NCBI GenBank assembly: GCA_903929135.1
Contig: CAIYTH010000048.1
Span: forward strand, 149,149 to 213,148
Length of the DNA: 64,000 nucleotides
Direction of reading: 5' to 3'
DNA from: an uncultured Chlorobiales bacterium
Lineage (GTDB): Bacteria; Bacteroidota; Chlorobiia; Chlorobiales; Chlorobiaceae
The notes below the pieces were generated by a model. That model ran no database searches and had not been told where the DNA came from. It saw nothing but the letters and a program-made list of their open reading frames with translations. The translations under genes and the position numbers were made by a program. Numbering within the stretch: the stretch's first letter is position 1; each line of letters starts with the position of its first letter. Shown one piece after another: positions 49,460 to 59,943 of this stretch.

Positions 49460-49957
49460 TCATGCAGCCCTGATCCATTCGATCTCCAGGCAGAAGGCGC
49501 CGGCCTGTTTCGATGCGACGAGAAAGCCGATCTGGGACACGTTACCCGGGTCCATCGGAGGGGCGCCGGGCACGACCAGACCCCTGAAGAGCGGCCTGAA
49601 CGAGGCAAAAGGAAGGTCGATCTCCTGCCACTCTCCTGCGGTTGTATCGAAATCCCCGGCGTAGACCACACCGTCGAAACGGTCGTCGTTCCTCACCCTG
49701 AAGCTGTACCGCCGGCCATCCCCCTTCACCCTGATCCTGAACCGGTCGAACGAGGAGTAATCGCGCTGCTCTATCGTTCTCCTGACCGAGGCGAAACCTC
49801 CGTTCCGCTCGAGGGAAAGCACCCCGGAAAACTCTGCATGACCATCCTCCCGGATCCTCAGGGAACTGCGGGAAACACCTCCCATGACCACGTCGTCGAC
49901 GTTACGCCACCCGGGGATTGTCGTCGTGAAATCGCAGATGTCGCGTTCTGTATCCAT
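49460..49957 (-). CDS. CIA30-family protein
   Basis: The 165-residue protein matches the CIA30 fold (complex I intermediate-associated protein 30): WRNVDDVVMGGVSRSSLRI at the start, FSGVLSLERNGGFASVR, and RFRIRVKGDGRRYSFRVRND. In eukaryotes the family assists complex I assembly. The bacterial members' role is not established; a carbohydrate-binding-like jelly roll is likely. It is convergent with hisF. The start has no strong ribosome-binding site. Confidence 0.85.
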   Translation of the reverse strand: MDTERDICDFTTTIPGWRNVDDVVMGGVSRSSLRIREDGHAEFSGVLSLERNGGFASVRRTIEQRDYSSFDRFRIRVKGDGRRYSFRVRNDDRFDGVVYAGDFDTTAGEWQEIDLPFASFRPLFRGLVVPGAPPMDPGNVSQIGFLVASKQAGAFCLEIEWIRAA

Positions 49958-50142
49958 GATCTCCTGATACCCGTTTCATGTTTCACACCCAACCGGCACG
50001 ATGAAGTGGACATCCTCTGCCCGGTTGCCGCAATCGCCCTGGTCGTTCCAGCCCTGACCCTGCTGCCCGGCAGTAAAATAGAAGGCGTGACGCGGCATCA
50101 ATCAGGCAGGCACGCTGCAGAACCGTCATGGGAAGGCCTCTC

Positions 50143-51267
50143 TCAGAACCATTTCCTTGATCGATAGAACCTGACCATGCCGAGTACGATCAGTCCCATC
50201 AGCCCGAGCACCGCAAAGTAACCCCAGCGCCATCCCAGCTCGGGCATGTAGTGGAAGTTCATGCCGTAGAGCCCGGCGATGAACGACAACGGCATGAAGA
50301 TCGTGGCGATCATGGTCAGGAACTTCATGACCTCGTTCATGCGGTTGTTCACCCCGGCCAGATAGTTTTCCTGCATGCCGGTCACGATATCCCGGAACAC
50401 CTCGACCGTGTCGATGACCAGGATGATGTGGTCGTAGACGTCACGGAAATAGGGCTCGACACTGTCACCGACCACCTTGAACTCATCACGCATAAGGCTC
50501 CCGACGGCCTCCCTCAGCGGCCAGACGGACTTTCGCAGAATGATCAGCTCCCGCTTCAGGCTGTAGATGGATTCGAAGGTTTCACGGTTGTAGTCCTCGA
50601 GCAGCTCCTCCTCCAGCCGGTCGAGGGTGTTTTCGATCTCCTCGAGGATCGTCAGGCAGTGGTCCACAACCGCATCGATGAGCGCATACGCAAGAAAATC
50701 CGCACCGAAACGCCTCACTTTGGTGGACGGATTGCCGATCCTCTGCCGTACCGCATCGAACATATCGCCCGGCTTCTCCTGGAAAGTGACGACCAGGCCT
50801 TCGGCGAGAATGATACTGAGCTGCTCTCTCGTTATGCCCAGGGCCCCCTCCGAAAACTCGATCATCTGCAGCACCAGGTAGAGAAAGCGGTCGAAATCCT
50901 CGAGCTTCGCCCGCTGGCCAGTGTGCAGGATATCCTCGAGCGTCAGGGGATCGATGCCGAACACCTCCCCTGCCTGGGCGATCAGCGTGGTATCGTGCAG
51001 ACCATCGATGTTGATCCAGACCACCCGGCAGCTCTTCCTGAACGGCAGGCACTCCCGGAGATCGGAAAGCCTGCGCGTCGTCACCTCTGCATCGTTGTAG
51101 GCGATCATGGTGATGACCGGATTCTCCACCTGTCTTTCGCCGATATGCATCAGTGTGCCGGGTGGCTTTCCGGCAGCTTCGGCGCGGCCCTTCAGCACCT
51201 TGCCTGCATTTTTGACCGGCACGCGGCCCACATGCCGCTCCCGGTCGCCCTGACGTTTCTGTTTCAT
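50143..51267 (-). CDS. corA: Magnesium/cobalt transporter CorA
   Basis: The 374-residue protein has the long soluble N-terminal domain and two C-terminal membrane helices. The pore signature GMN is in FIAGLYGMNFHYMPELGW. Other blocks are WINIDGLHDTTLIAQAGEVF and HPLTLEDI-like DPLTLEDILHTGQRAKLEDF. It imports Mg2+ (also Co2+ or Ni2+) as a homopentamer in the inner membrane. The gene stands alone. Confidence 0.95.
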   Translation of the reverse strand: MKQKRQGDRERHVGRVPVKNAGKVLKGRAEAAGKPPGTLMHIGERQVENPVITMIAYNDAEVTTRRLSDLRECLPFRKSCRVVWINIDGLHDTTLIAQAGEVFGIDPLTLEDILHTGQRAKLEDFDRFLYLVLQMIEFSEGALGITREQLSIILAEGLVVTFQEKPGDMFDAVRQRIGNPSTKVRRFGADFLAYALIDAVVDHCLTILEEIENTLDRLEEELLEDYNRETFESIYSLKRELIILRKSVWPLREAVGSLMRDEFKVVGDSVEPYFRDVYDHIILVIDTVEVFRDIVTGMQENYLAGVNNRMNEVMKFLTMIATIFMPLSFIAGLYGMNFHYMPELGWRWGYFAVLGLMGLIVLGMVRFYRSRKWF

Positions 51268-51612
51268 GCGGATTGGTCAAGATTCGGCATGCCCCAAAGA
51301 TCTTTCTGCGGCATTCGCCTCAATACCGTTGCTCATTTTTTCTGTTGCGGCTGCCATGACTCCCGGATGGAACCGGACCATCCTGCCTTCACCGCCCTGA
51401 TACGGCAAGATAACCAATAACTTCGCTCCTGCTGACTCCGGAACTCGCTGGCCCGCACAATGGTTTTAAAAGGGAGGTCGGAAAGGTACCGGTTGCTTTG
51501 TCCCGGCCGCAGAATGCGGTTGTTCCGCATGATTTTTCCGCAACCGGCGTCCAATTGTATGGAATAGATCTTCGTGGTATCAGGAATCATAAACAACGAG
51601 GGAGGTAACGCC
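51268..51612. other. Gap between corA and the DUF4136 lipoprotein gene
   Basis: No gene. It contains the divergent promoters and a leader-type hairpin at 51514-51538. I looked for a magnesium riboswitch on the corA side and saw nothing convincing. Confidence 0.4.
51514..51538 (+). promoter_or_regulatory. Hairpin with T-run upstream of the lipoprotein gene
   Basis: ATGCGG-TTGTT-CCGCAT followed by GATTTTT, about 75 bp before the lipoprotein ATG. It looks like a terminator or attenuator in a leader, but no plus-strand gene precedes it. Confidence 0.35.
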
Positions 51613-52200
51613 ATGCGAATCAGATCGTGGATTGTTTCACTGATTGCGCTCCTGATGCTTGCAGGATGCTCCTCCTATTCGATCGTCAGCGATTACGACA
51701 GGGACATCCGTTTCGGCGACTACAAGAGCTACCGCTGGTCCTCTGAAGGCTCTGCACGGATCAGCGATGACGTGCTTGCGAAAAACCCGCTGATCTTCAA
51801 GCACATCAAAAGCGCCGTGGACCGTGAGCTGCACGCCAAAGGCTTCGTGCTGAAAGAGAACGGTCCGGTCGATTTCATCGTCTCCGCCCATGCCGCGATC
51901 CGCGAACGGCTGACCGTAAACCCTCCGACGATGGGATTCGCCTACCGCTCGGGCTATTACCACAGGGGACATGGGTTCTACTCCGTCTGGTACGACCCCT
52001 ACGGACCGTACCCCAGGTATAACTGGTATGAGGAAGGTACGCTGATCATCGACATCATCGACGACAGGAGCAACGATATCGCATGGCGTGGTGTGGCGAG
52101 GGGAATCCTCCAGGAGTACAACTCCACGACCGAGATGCACAAGGAGATCGACACGGCCGTCACCAGAATCCTTGACCGCTTCCCGCCCCTGACGAAGTAG
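51613..52200 (+). CDS. DUF4136-like lipoprotein
   Basis: The 195-residue protein has a signal peptide with lipobox (LIALLMLAGCSS). The DUF4136 pattern follows: YDRDIRFGDYKSYRWSSEG near the mature N-terminus, then AVDRELHAKGFVLKENGPVD. An aromatic Tyr/Gly/Pro-rich loop (YRSGYYHRGHGFYSVWYDPY) leads to TLIIDIIDDRSNDIAWRGVA and the C-terminal helix. It is an envelope lipoprotein of unknown role. A strong ribosome-binding site (GGGAGGT) fixes the start. Confidence 0.85.
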   Translation: MRIRSWIVSLIALLMLAGCSSYSIVSDYDRDIRFGDYKSYRWSSEGSARISDDVLAKNPLIFKHIKSAVDRELHAKGFVLKENGPVDFIVSAHAAIRERLTVNPPTMGFAYRSGYYHRGHGFYSVWYDPYGPYPRYNWYEEGTLIIDIIDDRSNDIAWRGVARGILQEYNSTTEMHKEIDTAVTRILDRFPPLTK

Positions 52201-52223
52201 GTTTGCAGGAAGTGATATCTCTG

Positions 52224-52254
52224 AAAACCCGGGTTTCCCCGGGTTTTCGCTTTT
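52224..52254 (+). terminator. Rho-independent terminator of the lipoprotein gene
   Basis: Perfect stem AAAACCCGGG-TTTC-CCCGGGTTTT, then CGCTTTT. Confidence 0.8.
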
Positions 52255-52295
52255 CTGCCGCCACGATGCTGAACAGATCTCCCGCGAAGAGTCCG

Positions 52296-54689
52296 TCAGG
52301 GCGGCGTCAATGGCTCCCATCGCCAGTCGCGAATCTCCGGCATATCCTCCCCGTACTGCCGGATGTACTCCTTGTGCTCGATCAGGCGATCACGGACGAA
52401 CTGTTTGATATACCCCGCACGGGGCCTCAGGCGCGGCACGCGGTCGACCACGTCGGCCACAAGGTGGAAGCGGTCAAGATCGTTCATCACCACCATGTCG
52501 AACGGCGTCGTGGTCGTCCCCTCCTCCTTGTAGCCACGGACATGCAGGTTCCGGTGGTTCGTTCGACGGTAGGTCAGGCGGTGGATCAGCCATGGGTAGC
52601 CGTGATAGGCAAAGATGACCGGCTTGTCGGTCGTGAACATGTCGTCGAAATCGCGGTCGCTGAGCCCGTGCGGGTGCTCCTCGGGAGGCTGCAGGGTCAT
52701 CAGGTCCACGACGTTGACCACGCGGATCTTCAGGTCCGGCACCTGACGCCGCAGGATGTCGACGGCGGCAAGCGTCTCAAGGGTCGGCACGTCGCCGGCG
52801 CAGGCCATGACGACCTCCGGCTCACCATCCTCCCTGTCGCTCGAAGCCCACTCCCATATGCCGATGCCGGAGGTGCAGTGCCTCACGGCAGACTCCATGT
52901 CGAGCCACTGCCACTCCGGTTGCTTGCCGGCGACGATCACGTTGATGTAGTTGCGCGAACGAAGGCAGTGGTCCGTGACCGAGAGCAGCGTATTGGCGTC
53001 CGGCGGAAGGTAGACCCTGATCACGCCGCCCTTCTTGTTGACAACATGGTCGATGAAACCGGGATCCTGGTGCGAGAAGCCGTTATGGTCCTGCCGCCAG
53101 ACATGCGAGGTCAGGAAGTAGTTCAGCGAGGCGATCGGTCGCCGCCACGGAATCCGCGTGTCGGTCACCTTCAGCCACTTGGCGTGCTGGTTGAACATCG
53201 AATCCACGATATGGATGAACGCTTCGTAACACGAGAAGAAACCGTGCCGGCCGGTCAGCAGGTACCCTTCGAGCCACCCCTGGCAGGTGTGCTCAGAGAG
53301 AATCTCCATCACCCTGCCGTCGGGCGAAAGGTGGTCGTCGTCCGGCAGTCGCAGGGCCATCCAGGTTCGTGCGGTCTCCTCGAACAGCTCTCCGAGCCGG
53401 TTCGAGGAGGTTTCGTCGGGACCGAACACCCTGAAATTGGCGCTCGTCCTGTTCAGTTTCATCACGTCGCGCAGGAACCGGGCCATGGGTTTCGGAGCCT
53501 CGGCCTGCACCGATCCGGGTGAAGGCACATCGATTGCGTAGTCACGGAAATCAGGCATGCGCAGCTCCCTGAGCAGCAGTCCGCCATTGGCGTGCGGGTT
53601 GTCGCCCATACGCCGTTTGCCTTTCGGGGCGAGCTCCTGCAGTTCAGGCAGCAGCACCCCGTCAGGGCTGAACAGATCCTCAGCACGATAGCTGCGCATC
53701 CATGATTCGAGCAGCTTCATGTGCTCCGGGTTCTCCCTGACCTCGCTGAAGGGTACCTGATGCGAACGCCAGCTCCCTTCCGCCGGCTTGCCGTCGACAA
53801 TTTTCGGGCCGGTCCACCCCTTGGGCGAGCGCAGTACGATCATCGGCCAACGGGGCCGTTCACAGACCCCCTCCTCTCGCGCCCTGCGCTGGATAGCGGC
53901 GATCTCGTCAAAGCAGCGGTCAAACGCGGCGGCCATAGCCTGATGCATCGCTGCAGGATCGTCCCCCTCCACGAAGTAAGGCGTGTACCCGTAGCCGATC
54001 ATGAGGCTCTCGAGCTCGTCGTGTGGAATGCGCGCCAGCACCGCCGGGTTGGCGATCTTGTAGCCGTTCAGGTGCAGGATGGGCAACACCGCACCGTCCC
54101 GCTTCGGATTGAGGAACTTGTTGCTGTGCCAGGCTGTGGCCAGCGGCCCGGTCTCCGACTCCCCGTCGCCGATCACGCATGCCGTAATCAGGTCAGGATT
54201 GTCGAACACCGCCCCGTAGGCATGCGAGAGCGCGTATCCCAGCTCGCCTCCCTCATGAATCGATCCGGGAGTCTCAGGGGCCACGTGGCTCGGGATGCCG
54301 CCCGGAAACGAGAACTGCCGGAACAGCCGCTTCATGCCCCCTTCGTCGAAGGAGACCTCGGGGTAGTACTCGCTGTAGGTGCCCTCCAGCCATACGTTTG
54401 CAACCATCGCCGGACCGCCGTGGCCCGGCCCGGCGATATAGACGATGTCCAGATCCCGGTGCCGGATGATCCGGTTCAGGTGAACGTAGATGAAGTTCAG
54501 GCCCGGGGTCGTGCCCCAGTGCCCCAGCAACCGGGGCTTGACGTGCTCACCTTTCAGCGGATCCTTGAGCAGCGGGTTGTCGAGCAGGTAGATCTGGCCG
54601 ACCGACAGGTAGTTTGCCGCCCGCCAGTAGGCGTTCATCAACTCAAGCTCGGAGGGTGCGAGGGGGTTCGCCGGGATGGTCGTTTGCAT
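52296..54689 (-). CDS. Phosphoketolase (xylulose-5-P/fructose-6-P)
   Basis: The 797-residue thiamine-diphosphate enzyme cleaves xylulose 5-phosphate and/or fructose 6-phosphate to acetyl phosphate. Signature blocks are [40 protein letters not shown], the ThDP motif [20 protein letters not shown], and [15 protein letters not shown]. Length is typical. Acetate kinase is encoded 63 bp upstream on the same strand, so the pair would convert sugar phosphate to acetate with ATP gain. Xylulose versus fructose preference cannot be read from sequence by eye. Confidence 0.95.
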   Translation of the reverse strand: MQTTIPANPLAPSELELMNAYWRAANYLSVGQIYLLDNPLLKDPLKGEHVKPRLLGHWGTTPGLNFIYVHLNRIIRHRDLDIVYIAGPGHGGPAMVANVWLEGTYSEYYPEVSFDEGGMKRLFRQFSFPGGIPSHVAPETPGSIHEGGELGYALSHAYGAVFDNPDLITACVIGDGESETGPLATAWHSNKFLNPKRDGAVLPILHLNGYKIANPAVLARIPHDELESLMIGYGYTPYFVEGDDPAAMHQAMAAAFDRCFDEIAAIQRRAREEGVCERPRWPMIVLRSPKGWTGPKIVDGKPAEGSWRSHQVPFSEVRENPEHMKLLESWMRSYRAEDLFSPDGVLLPELQELAPKGKRRMGDNPHANGGLLLRELRMPDFRDYAIDVPSPGSVQAEAPKPMARFLRDVMKLNRTSANFRVFGPDETSSNRLGELFEETARTWMALRLPDDDHLSPDGRVMEILSEHTCQGWLEGYLLTGRHGFFSCYEAFIHIVDSMFNQHAKWLKVTDTRIPWRRPIASLNYFLTSHVWRQDHNGFSHQDPGFIDHVVNKKGGVIRVYLPPDANTLLSVTDHCLRSRNYINVIVAGKQPEWQWLDMESAVRHCTSGIGIWEWASSDREDGEPEVVMACAGDVPTLETLAAVDILRRQVPDLKIRVVNVVDLMTLQPPEEHPHGLSDRDFDDMFTTDKPVIFAYHGYPWLIHRLTYRRTNHRNLHVRGYKEEGTTTTPFDMVVMNDLDRFHLVADVVDRVPRLRPRAGYIKQFVRDRLIEHKEYIRQYGEDMPEIRDWRWEPLTPP

Positions 54690-54752
54690 CGTTTCGGATT
54701 TCCATGTTGAGAGTGTTTGCCGGATCGAATCGAGGGCGTAAACAAGCAGGAA

Positions 54753-55940
54753 TCAACGCGCTTCGAGGAGTCGTCTCGTCTGTCGGACGATGCTCATCTC
54801 CTCGTTCGTTCTCATGACTCTCACGCTGACTGCGGACGAATCATTCGAAATGACCGGAAGGCTGTCCCGGTTTCGATCAGGATCGATCCTGATTCCGAGG
54901 AACTCGAGTCCCGCGCAGATGCGTTGACGGACTTCGGGGGCATGCTCACCGATGCCGCCGGTGAAGACAAGCATGTCGAGCCCTCCGAGCACCGCAGAGA
55001 GGGCCCCGAGCTGTTTGCGGGCCTGATAGCAGAAGAGCTCGACGGCATCATGGGCCGAAGTGCTGAGCTTTTCGGCATCGAGCAGGTCCCGCATGTCGTC
55101 GCTCATGCCGGATACACCGAGCATACCGGACCTCCTGTTCACCAGGTCCCTGATCCCCTCGGTGCCCAATCCCCCTTGCTGCAGGAGAAACAGGATCACA
55201 CCCGGATCGAGGTCACCGGTTCTGGTGCCCATAACCAGCCCTCCGGCCGGGGAAAAGCCCATGGTGGTCTCGACGCTCCGTCCGTCACGCACAGCCGCCA
55301 TGCTGGCACCGTGCCCAAGGTGGGCAATGACGATCCGCCCCTTCCGGGCAAGACGTTCCTTTGCTGCTGCCAGTTCAGCCAGGATGAATTCGTAGGAAAG
55401 TCCGTGAAACCCGTAACGCTGAACCCCTTCGCTCCGGTAAGGCTCGGGGAGGGCATACATTCGGGCTATGGAAGGCATGTTTCCATGAAAGGCCGTGTCG
55501 AAGCAGGCGACCTGGAAAATGCCCGGGAACACCCATGCCGCATGACGTATGGCGTTGAGCGCCTGGGGAAGATGTTCCGGGGCGTAAGGAATCAGCTCTG
55601 CGACCGAAGCGAGCAGTTCAGGGGAAACCTTCTCCGGTGCGGTGTGAAGGGGGCCGCCATGCACGATCCGGTGCCCGACGGCATCCGGCATGCCGGGCCC
55701 GTTGGCGAGCAGCCAGGAGAAGACCTCGCGACATGCCGCCGTATGGTCCGGCATCTCCATGCGCTGGCAATCGATGAACCTCCCTTCTGCATCCATGACC
55801 GAAAACCTGCCATCTTTCAGGCCGATCCTGGTCAGGGTCCCGGAAAACAGCAGTTCGTCGGCAGAACCGCTCTCATACAGTGAAAACCTGATGCTCGAAG
55901 AGCCCGTATTGACTGCAAGTATCGTAACCGTCGGCCTCAT
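54753..55940 (-). CDS. ackA: Acetate kinase
   Basis: The 395-residue ASKHA-family kinase begins ILAVNTGSSSIRFSLYESGS, has the arginine-containing GHRIVHGGPLHTAPEK, CFDTAFHGNMPSIARMYALP, RIVIAHLGHGASMAAVRDGR and MGFSPAGGLVMGTRTGDLDP, and ends with FTGGIGEHAPEVRQRIC. It interconverts acetyl phosphate and acetate with ATP. It precedes the phosphoketolase gene in the same operon. Confidence 0.95.
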   Translation of the reverse strand: MRPTVTILAVNTGSSSIRFSLYESGSADELLFSGTLTRIGLKDGRFSVMDAEGRFIDCQRMEMPDHTAACREVFSWLLANGPGMPDAVGHRIVHGGPLHTAPEKVSPELLASVAELIPYAPEHLPQALNAIRHAAWVFPGIFQVACFDTAFHGNMPSIARMYALPEPYRSEGVQRYGFHGLSYEFILAELAAAKERLARKGRIVIAHLGHGASMAAVRDGRSVETTMGFSPAGGLVMGTRTGDLDPGVILFLLQQGGLGTEGIRDLVNRRSGMLGVSGMSDDMRDLLDAEKLSTSAHDAVELFCYQARKQLGALSAVLGGLDMLVFTGGIGEHAPEVRQRICAGLEFLGIRIDPDRNRDSLPVISNDSSAVSVRVMRTNEEMSIVRQTRRLLEAR

Positions 55941-56161
55941 GGCATATCCTCCATGACATCACTGAAACACGCTCCGTCAAGGCATCGGCTCAAAGCCGCC
56001 CCTGCCGGAAACTTACCTTGATCCACAACACTAACCCCGGCTGCCCCCCGTTACGTTCCTGCGAAATACGCAGCAGCATGGATGGAACTGCACCCGGCCC
56101 ATAAACCAACACCGGCACAAGCTGCCGTTTTTCGATAATAAACGATAACTTGTGGAAGATG

Positions 56162-56692
56162 ATGACCACCATGGAACCAGATCAGATCAGGGTGCTCATA
56201 CCGGCCGATCGCATCCGTGAACGGGTCGGCGAACTGGGCAGAGCCATAACGGATGATTACGCCGGCGCTGACGAGATCGTGGTGGTCTGCGTTCTGAAAG
56301 GGGCATTCATTTTCGCTGCGGACCTCGTGCGCCAGATCGGAATCCCCTGCAGAATGGACTTCATCCGCGCTTCGAGCTACGGTACCCACTGCAGTTCCTC
56401 CGGCCGGGTACTGATCAACCATGACCTCGATATCGAAGGGCGCAAGGTACTGCTTGTCGAAGATATCGTGGACACCGGGCTTACGCTCTCCTGCATCACG
56501 GCCGAGCTCATGAAGCTCGCACCCGAATCCTTGAAAATCTGCTGCCTGCTCGATAAACCCTCGGCTAGGAAGGTGCCTGCAGAAGCCGATTATATCGCAT
56601 TCACCATCCCCGACCTCTTCATCGCAGGTTACGGTCTCGATATGGCCGGCAGACACCGCGAACTCCCGTACATCGGCATTCCCGCCAGCTGA
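56162..56692 (+). CDS. hpt: Hypoxanthine(-guanine) phosphoribosyltransferase
   Basis: The 176-residue protein has the type I PRTase fold: VVVCVLKGAFIFAADLVRQI, the flexible loop RASSYGTH, and the PRPP-binding motif VLLVEDIVDTGLTLSCI. It ends with the hood region DYIAFTIPDLFIAGYGLDM. It salvages hypoxanthine or guanine. Three in-frame ATGs (56159, 56162, 56171) share one GGAAG sequence, so the start is uncertain by a few codons. It precedes nifV by 200 bp but is probably unrelated. Confidence 0.92.
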   Translation: MTTMEPDQIRVLIPADRIRERVGELGRAITDDYAGADEIVVVCVLKGAFIFAADLVRQIGIPCRMDFIRASSYGTHCSSSGRVLINHDLDIEGRKVLLVEDIVDTGLTLSCITAELMKLAPESLKICCLLDKPSARKVPAEADYIAFTIPDLFIAGYGLDMAGRHRELPYIGIPAS

Positions 56693-56892
56693 AACTCTTT
56701 CCGATCGCGCTGCCCGTCCCTGTCAGGACCCTGACCGTGAACATCCCCTGTTCGTCTGCTCCCGGCCCTCCCTTGCTACATATTCGTCTGATTTCTCCAA
56801 TCAGGATACTTTTTAACCCTAATATTTTTAGGAACTTTTTTATATTTACCTTAATTAGAAATAAAAGAAGAGCGCACAACCAAACAATACGA

Positions 56893-58065
56893 ATGCCCGC
56901 AGGAACGAGCGCTTCGGCCGGAGTGACAACAGGCCCATGGATCATCGATACGACCCTCAGGGACGGGGAGCAGGCGCCGGGCGTGGTCTTCAGGCGTCCT
57001 GAAAAAAAGCGGATCGCCCGCCTGCTTGCCGATACAGGGGTCGATGAGATCGAGGTCGGTTATCCCGCAATCGGTGAAACCGAACGGAGGGTCATCCGGG
57101 AAATCGGCGCCATGGACCTTCCCGTAAGGCTGACCTCCTGGGCACGAGCCAACCGGCACGACATCGAGCTTGCGGCATCATGCCATACCGAAGCCGTTCA
57201 TATCAGCTTCCCGCTCTCGCAGCTCTACCTCGGCCTGATGAAGAAAGAGTATGCCTGGGTTCAGGAGCAGCTTCACCTGCTTGTCTCCTATGCAAAAGGA
57301 GAGTTCGACTTTGTGAGCGTCGGCGGGCAGGATGCGACCAGGGCAGGGGCTCGCCTCCTTGAGCAGTTCGTCGACGATGCCGAGGCCGCAGGCGCCGACC
57401 GCGTCAGGATCGCGGATACCGTCGGCATCGCCACACCGCTCTCGATCGTCGAAATGGTGACCGGACTTCGCGCCCGTTCGGCGATTCCCCTTGAATTCCA
57501 TGCCCATAACGACCTCGGAATGGCAACGGCCAACGCCTTCACGGCGCTTGAAGCAGGGTGCCAGGCCGTGAGCGTCTCGGTGACCGGACTCGGCGAACGG
57601 GCCGGAAACGCCGCCCTTGAGGAGCTCGCCGTAGCCCTCGCCATGTCTGGCAGGCCGGGATGCAAAATCGATACGACCATGCTTGCCGTGCTGTGCGACG
57701 TCGTTTCGGCTGCATCCGGAAGGCCGATCCAGGAGCAGAAACCGGTCGTCGGACAGTCGGCATTCCAGCACGAATCGGGCATCCACTGCGCTGCCCTGCT
57801 GAAGGAGCCGCTCTCCTACCAGCCGTTCCTGCCATCCCGGGTAGGCAGGCAGAACTTCGAAATGGTCATCGGCAAGCATTCGGGAACCGCTGCCATCAGG
57901 GACCATTTCGAGAAAAAAGGGATCACTCTTTCGAGGGAGGAGTCCTTCGATCTGCTCGAAATGGTCCGAAGCGCAGCCGACCGCCGAAAGCGGGCACTGC
58001 GCACTGAAGAACTCGACGCGATTCACAAACAGTACTGTAAGACGCGCATTAATTTACTCCAGTAG
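56893..58065 (+). CDS. nifV: Homocitrate synthase
   Basis: NifV condenses acetyl-CoA and 2-oxoglutarate to homocitrate, the organic ligand of the nitrogenase FeMo-cofactor. The 390-residue protein begins its TIM barrel with IIDTTLRDGEQAPGVVF and has LEFHAHNDLGMATANAFTAL, VSVTGLGERAGNAALEELAV and GIHCAALLKEPLSYQPF. The ATG at 56893 begins just before the homology; the upstream extension is AT-rich and unlike protein. The nifA-like gene starts 2 bp after its stop, so the pair is translationally coupled. Confidence 0.92.
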   Translation: MPAGTSASAGVTTGPWIIDTTLRDGEQAPGVVFRRPEKKRIARLLADTGVDEIEVGYPAIGETERRVIREIGAMDLPVRLTSWARANRHDIELAASCHTEAVHISFPLSQLYLGLMKKEYAWVQEQLHLLVSYAKGEFDFVSVGGQDATRAGARLLEQFVDDAEAAGADRVRIADTVGIATPLSIVEMVTGLRARSAIPLEFHAHNDLGMATANAFTALEAGCQAVSVSVTGLGERAGNAALEELAVALAMSGRPGCKIDTTMLAVLCDVVSAASGRPIQEQKPVVGQSAFQHESGIHCAALLKEPLSYQPFLPSRVGRQNFEMVIGKHSGTAAIRDHFEKKGITLSREESFDLLEMVRSAADRRKRALRTEELDAIHKQYCKTRINLLQ

Positions 58066-58067
58066 TC

Positions 58068-59696
58068 ATGCTCATACCACACCAGCAGGAACAAAGCAGC
58101 ATCAGCCTTCTCGCCGAAGTGAGCCGGACGGTCAATAACGAAGAGGACATCAGCAAGGTCCTCCGTCTCGTGCTGTTCATCCTGTCGGAGCACATGAACA
58201 TGCTGCGGGGCATGATCACCATCCTGAACCGCGACACCGACGAAATCGTCATCAACGAGTCTTTCGGGCTCTCCGAAACCGAGAGCCAGAGAGGTCGCTA
58301 CAAGGTTGGGGAGGGTATCATCGGAAAGGTGGTGAAAAGCGGAAAACCGGCTGTCGTCCCCAGAATCAACGAGGAACCGCTCTTCCTCGACCGTACCGGT
58401 TCGAGGTCGAAAGAGAAAAAAGAGGAGCTCTGCTTCATCTGCGTACCGATCAAGGCCGGGATCGAGGTCATCGGCACCCTGAGCGCCGACCGGCGCCTGT
58501 CGGCTCCCTCCGATGGGGCCACGGCAAAAAAAAGCAAGGCAGAGGAGGCCCGCAAGGACACGCTCCAGTATTATGTCGACCTCCTGTCGATCATCGCGGC
58601 GATGATCTCCCAGGCAGTGAGGCTCAAGCAGCTGGCAGCCGAGGAGACGTCGGATTCGCCGCGCCCGGTCGCTTCGGCCACAGGATCGCCCGCCCCTCCC
58701 TCCCCGGATGAGGAGCTTGACGATGAGCTCAAGGAGACCGAACGCCCGGCCAACATCATCGGCAACTCGAAACCGATGATTTCGCTGTTCAGGATGATCG
58801 ACAAGATTGCCCGCACCAGCGCGACGGCCCTGATCCTTGGCGAAAGCGGCGTCGGCAAGGAGCTCGTGGCAAATGCCATCCATTTCAAGAGCCACAGGGC
58901 GGGAAAGCCGTTCATCAAGTTCAACTGCGCTGCTCTTCCCGAAAACATTGTCGAAAGCGAGCTTTTCGGACACGAAAGAGGTGCTTTCACCGGAGCATCC
59001 GCGCAGCGCCAGGGGCGTTTTGAACTTGCTGACGGCGGCTCCATCTTCCTCGACGAAGTCGGTGAGCTGAGCCTGACGGTGCAGGCCAAACTGTTGAGAA
59101 TCATCCAGGAGAAAGAGTTCGAACGACTGGGCGGCACCAAGACCATCAAGACCGACGTACGCATCATCGCGGCCACCAACCGTAACCTCGAGGACCTGAT
59201 ACGGACGGGGGCCTTCCGCGAAGACCTCTTCTACCGGCTGAACATTTTCCCGATCACGGTGCCGGCACTGCGTGAGCGCAAAACCGACATCATGCTGCTG
59301 GCCGACTATTTCGTCGAGAGATTCAACGTACTGAACCACAAGGGCATCCGACGGATATCGACGACGGCCATCGACATGCTCATGCGCTACCACTGGCCAG
59401 GAAACGTGAGGGAACTGCAGAACTGCATCGAGCGGGCGGTCATCCTGAGCGAAGACAACGTCATCCACGGCTATCACCTGCCTCCTTCTCTCCAGACGGC
59501 AGAGTCGAGCGGAACCCCCTATACCGGCTCCCTGCAGCAGAAACTCGATGCGATCGAGAACGAAATGATCATCGAGGCGCTCAAGCGCACCAAGGGCAAC
59601 ATGTCCCGCGCTGCCGCCCAGCTCGGATTGTCCGACAGGATCATGGGGCTCAGAATGAAGAAATTCAACGTCGATTATCGAAAATTCCGCACCTGA
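58068..59696 (+). CDS. nifA: NifA-type sigma-54-dependent activator
   Basis: The 542-residue protein has an N-terminal GAF domain (residues about 15-190, LLAEVSRTVNNEEDISKVLR, YKVGEGIIGKVVKSGKPAVV) and an acidic linker. The AAA+ domain (about 225-460) has Walker A GESGVGKE, GAFTGA, Walker B SIFLDEVGE and HWPGNVRELQNCIERAVILS. A C-terminal Fis-type HTH follows (KGNMSRAAAQLGLSDRIMGL). That is NifA architecture. Coupling to nifV and a sigma-54 promoter before nifH support a nif role. I did not see the inter-domain Cys motif of oxygen-sensitive NifA. Confidence 0.88.
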   Translation: MLIPHQQEQSSISLLAEVSRTVNNEEDISKVLRLVLFILSEHMNMLRGMITILNRDTDEIVINESFGLSETESQRGRYKVGEGIIGKVVKSGKPAVVPRINEEPLFLDRTGSRSKEKKEELCFICVPIKAGIEVIGTLSADRRLSAPSDGATAKKSKAEEARKDTLQYYVDLLSIIAAMISQAVRLKQLAAEETSDSPRPVASATGSPAPPSPDEELDDELKETERPANIIGNSKPMISLFRMIDKIARTSATALILGESGVGKELVANAIHFKSHRAGKPFIKFNCAALPENIVESELFGHERGAFTGASAQRQGRFELADGGSIFLDEVGELSLTVQAKLLRIIQEKEFERLGGTKTIKTDVRIIAATNRNLEDLIRTGAFREDLFYRLNIFPITVPALRERKTDIMLLADYFVERFNVLNHKGIRRISTTAIDMLMRYHWPGNVRELQNCIERAVILSEDNVIHGYHLPPSLQTAESSGTPYTGSLQQKLDAIENEMIIEALKRTKGNMSRAAAQLGLSDRIMGLRMKKFNVDYRKFRT

Positions 59697-59943
59697 CGAC
59701 TACGCGCCTCAAGAACAGGTCGCGTTTCCGGACCATCAAGCGGATGGGTGAAAATCCGGAAGCGTGACCTCCTCCCTGCAGGAAAATGATGCTCGAAACA
59801 CCATTTTTTTTAGTAATATCCTATATATGACTGTTATCGCGCCTCCCCCTCGCGATATGGCATATACAGCCCAGACCACCTGAAGTACTTTCCGAATCAG
59901 GTACTCCTTGACGTATCGTCGTTCCAATTACTAGAGCATACAT

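Noticed and set aside
51268..51612. Magnesium riboswitch upstream of corA
   Set aside because: No M-box-like conserved blocks on the corA strand; the one clear hairpin is on the other side, near the lipoprotein gene.
54717..55883. 388-residue plus-strand ORF antisense to acetate kinase
   Set aside because: Shadow frame; acetate kinase motifs are all on the minus strand.
58023..59477. 484-residue minus-strand ORF antisense to nifA
   Set aside because: Shadow frame of the AAA+ activator without recognisable domains.
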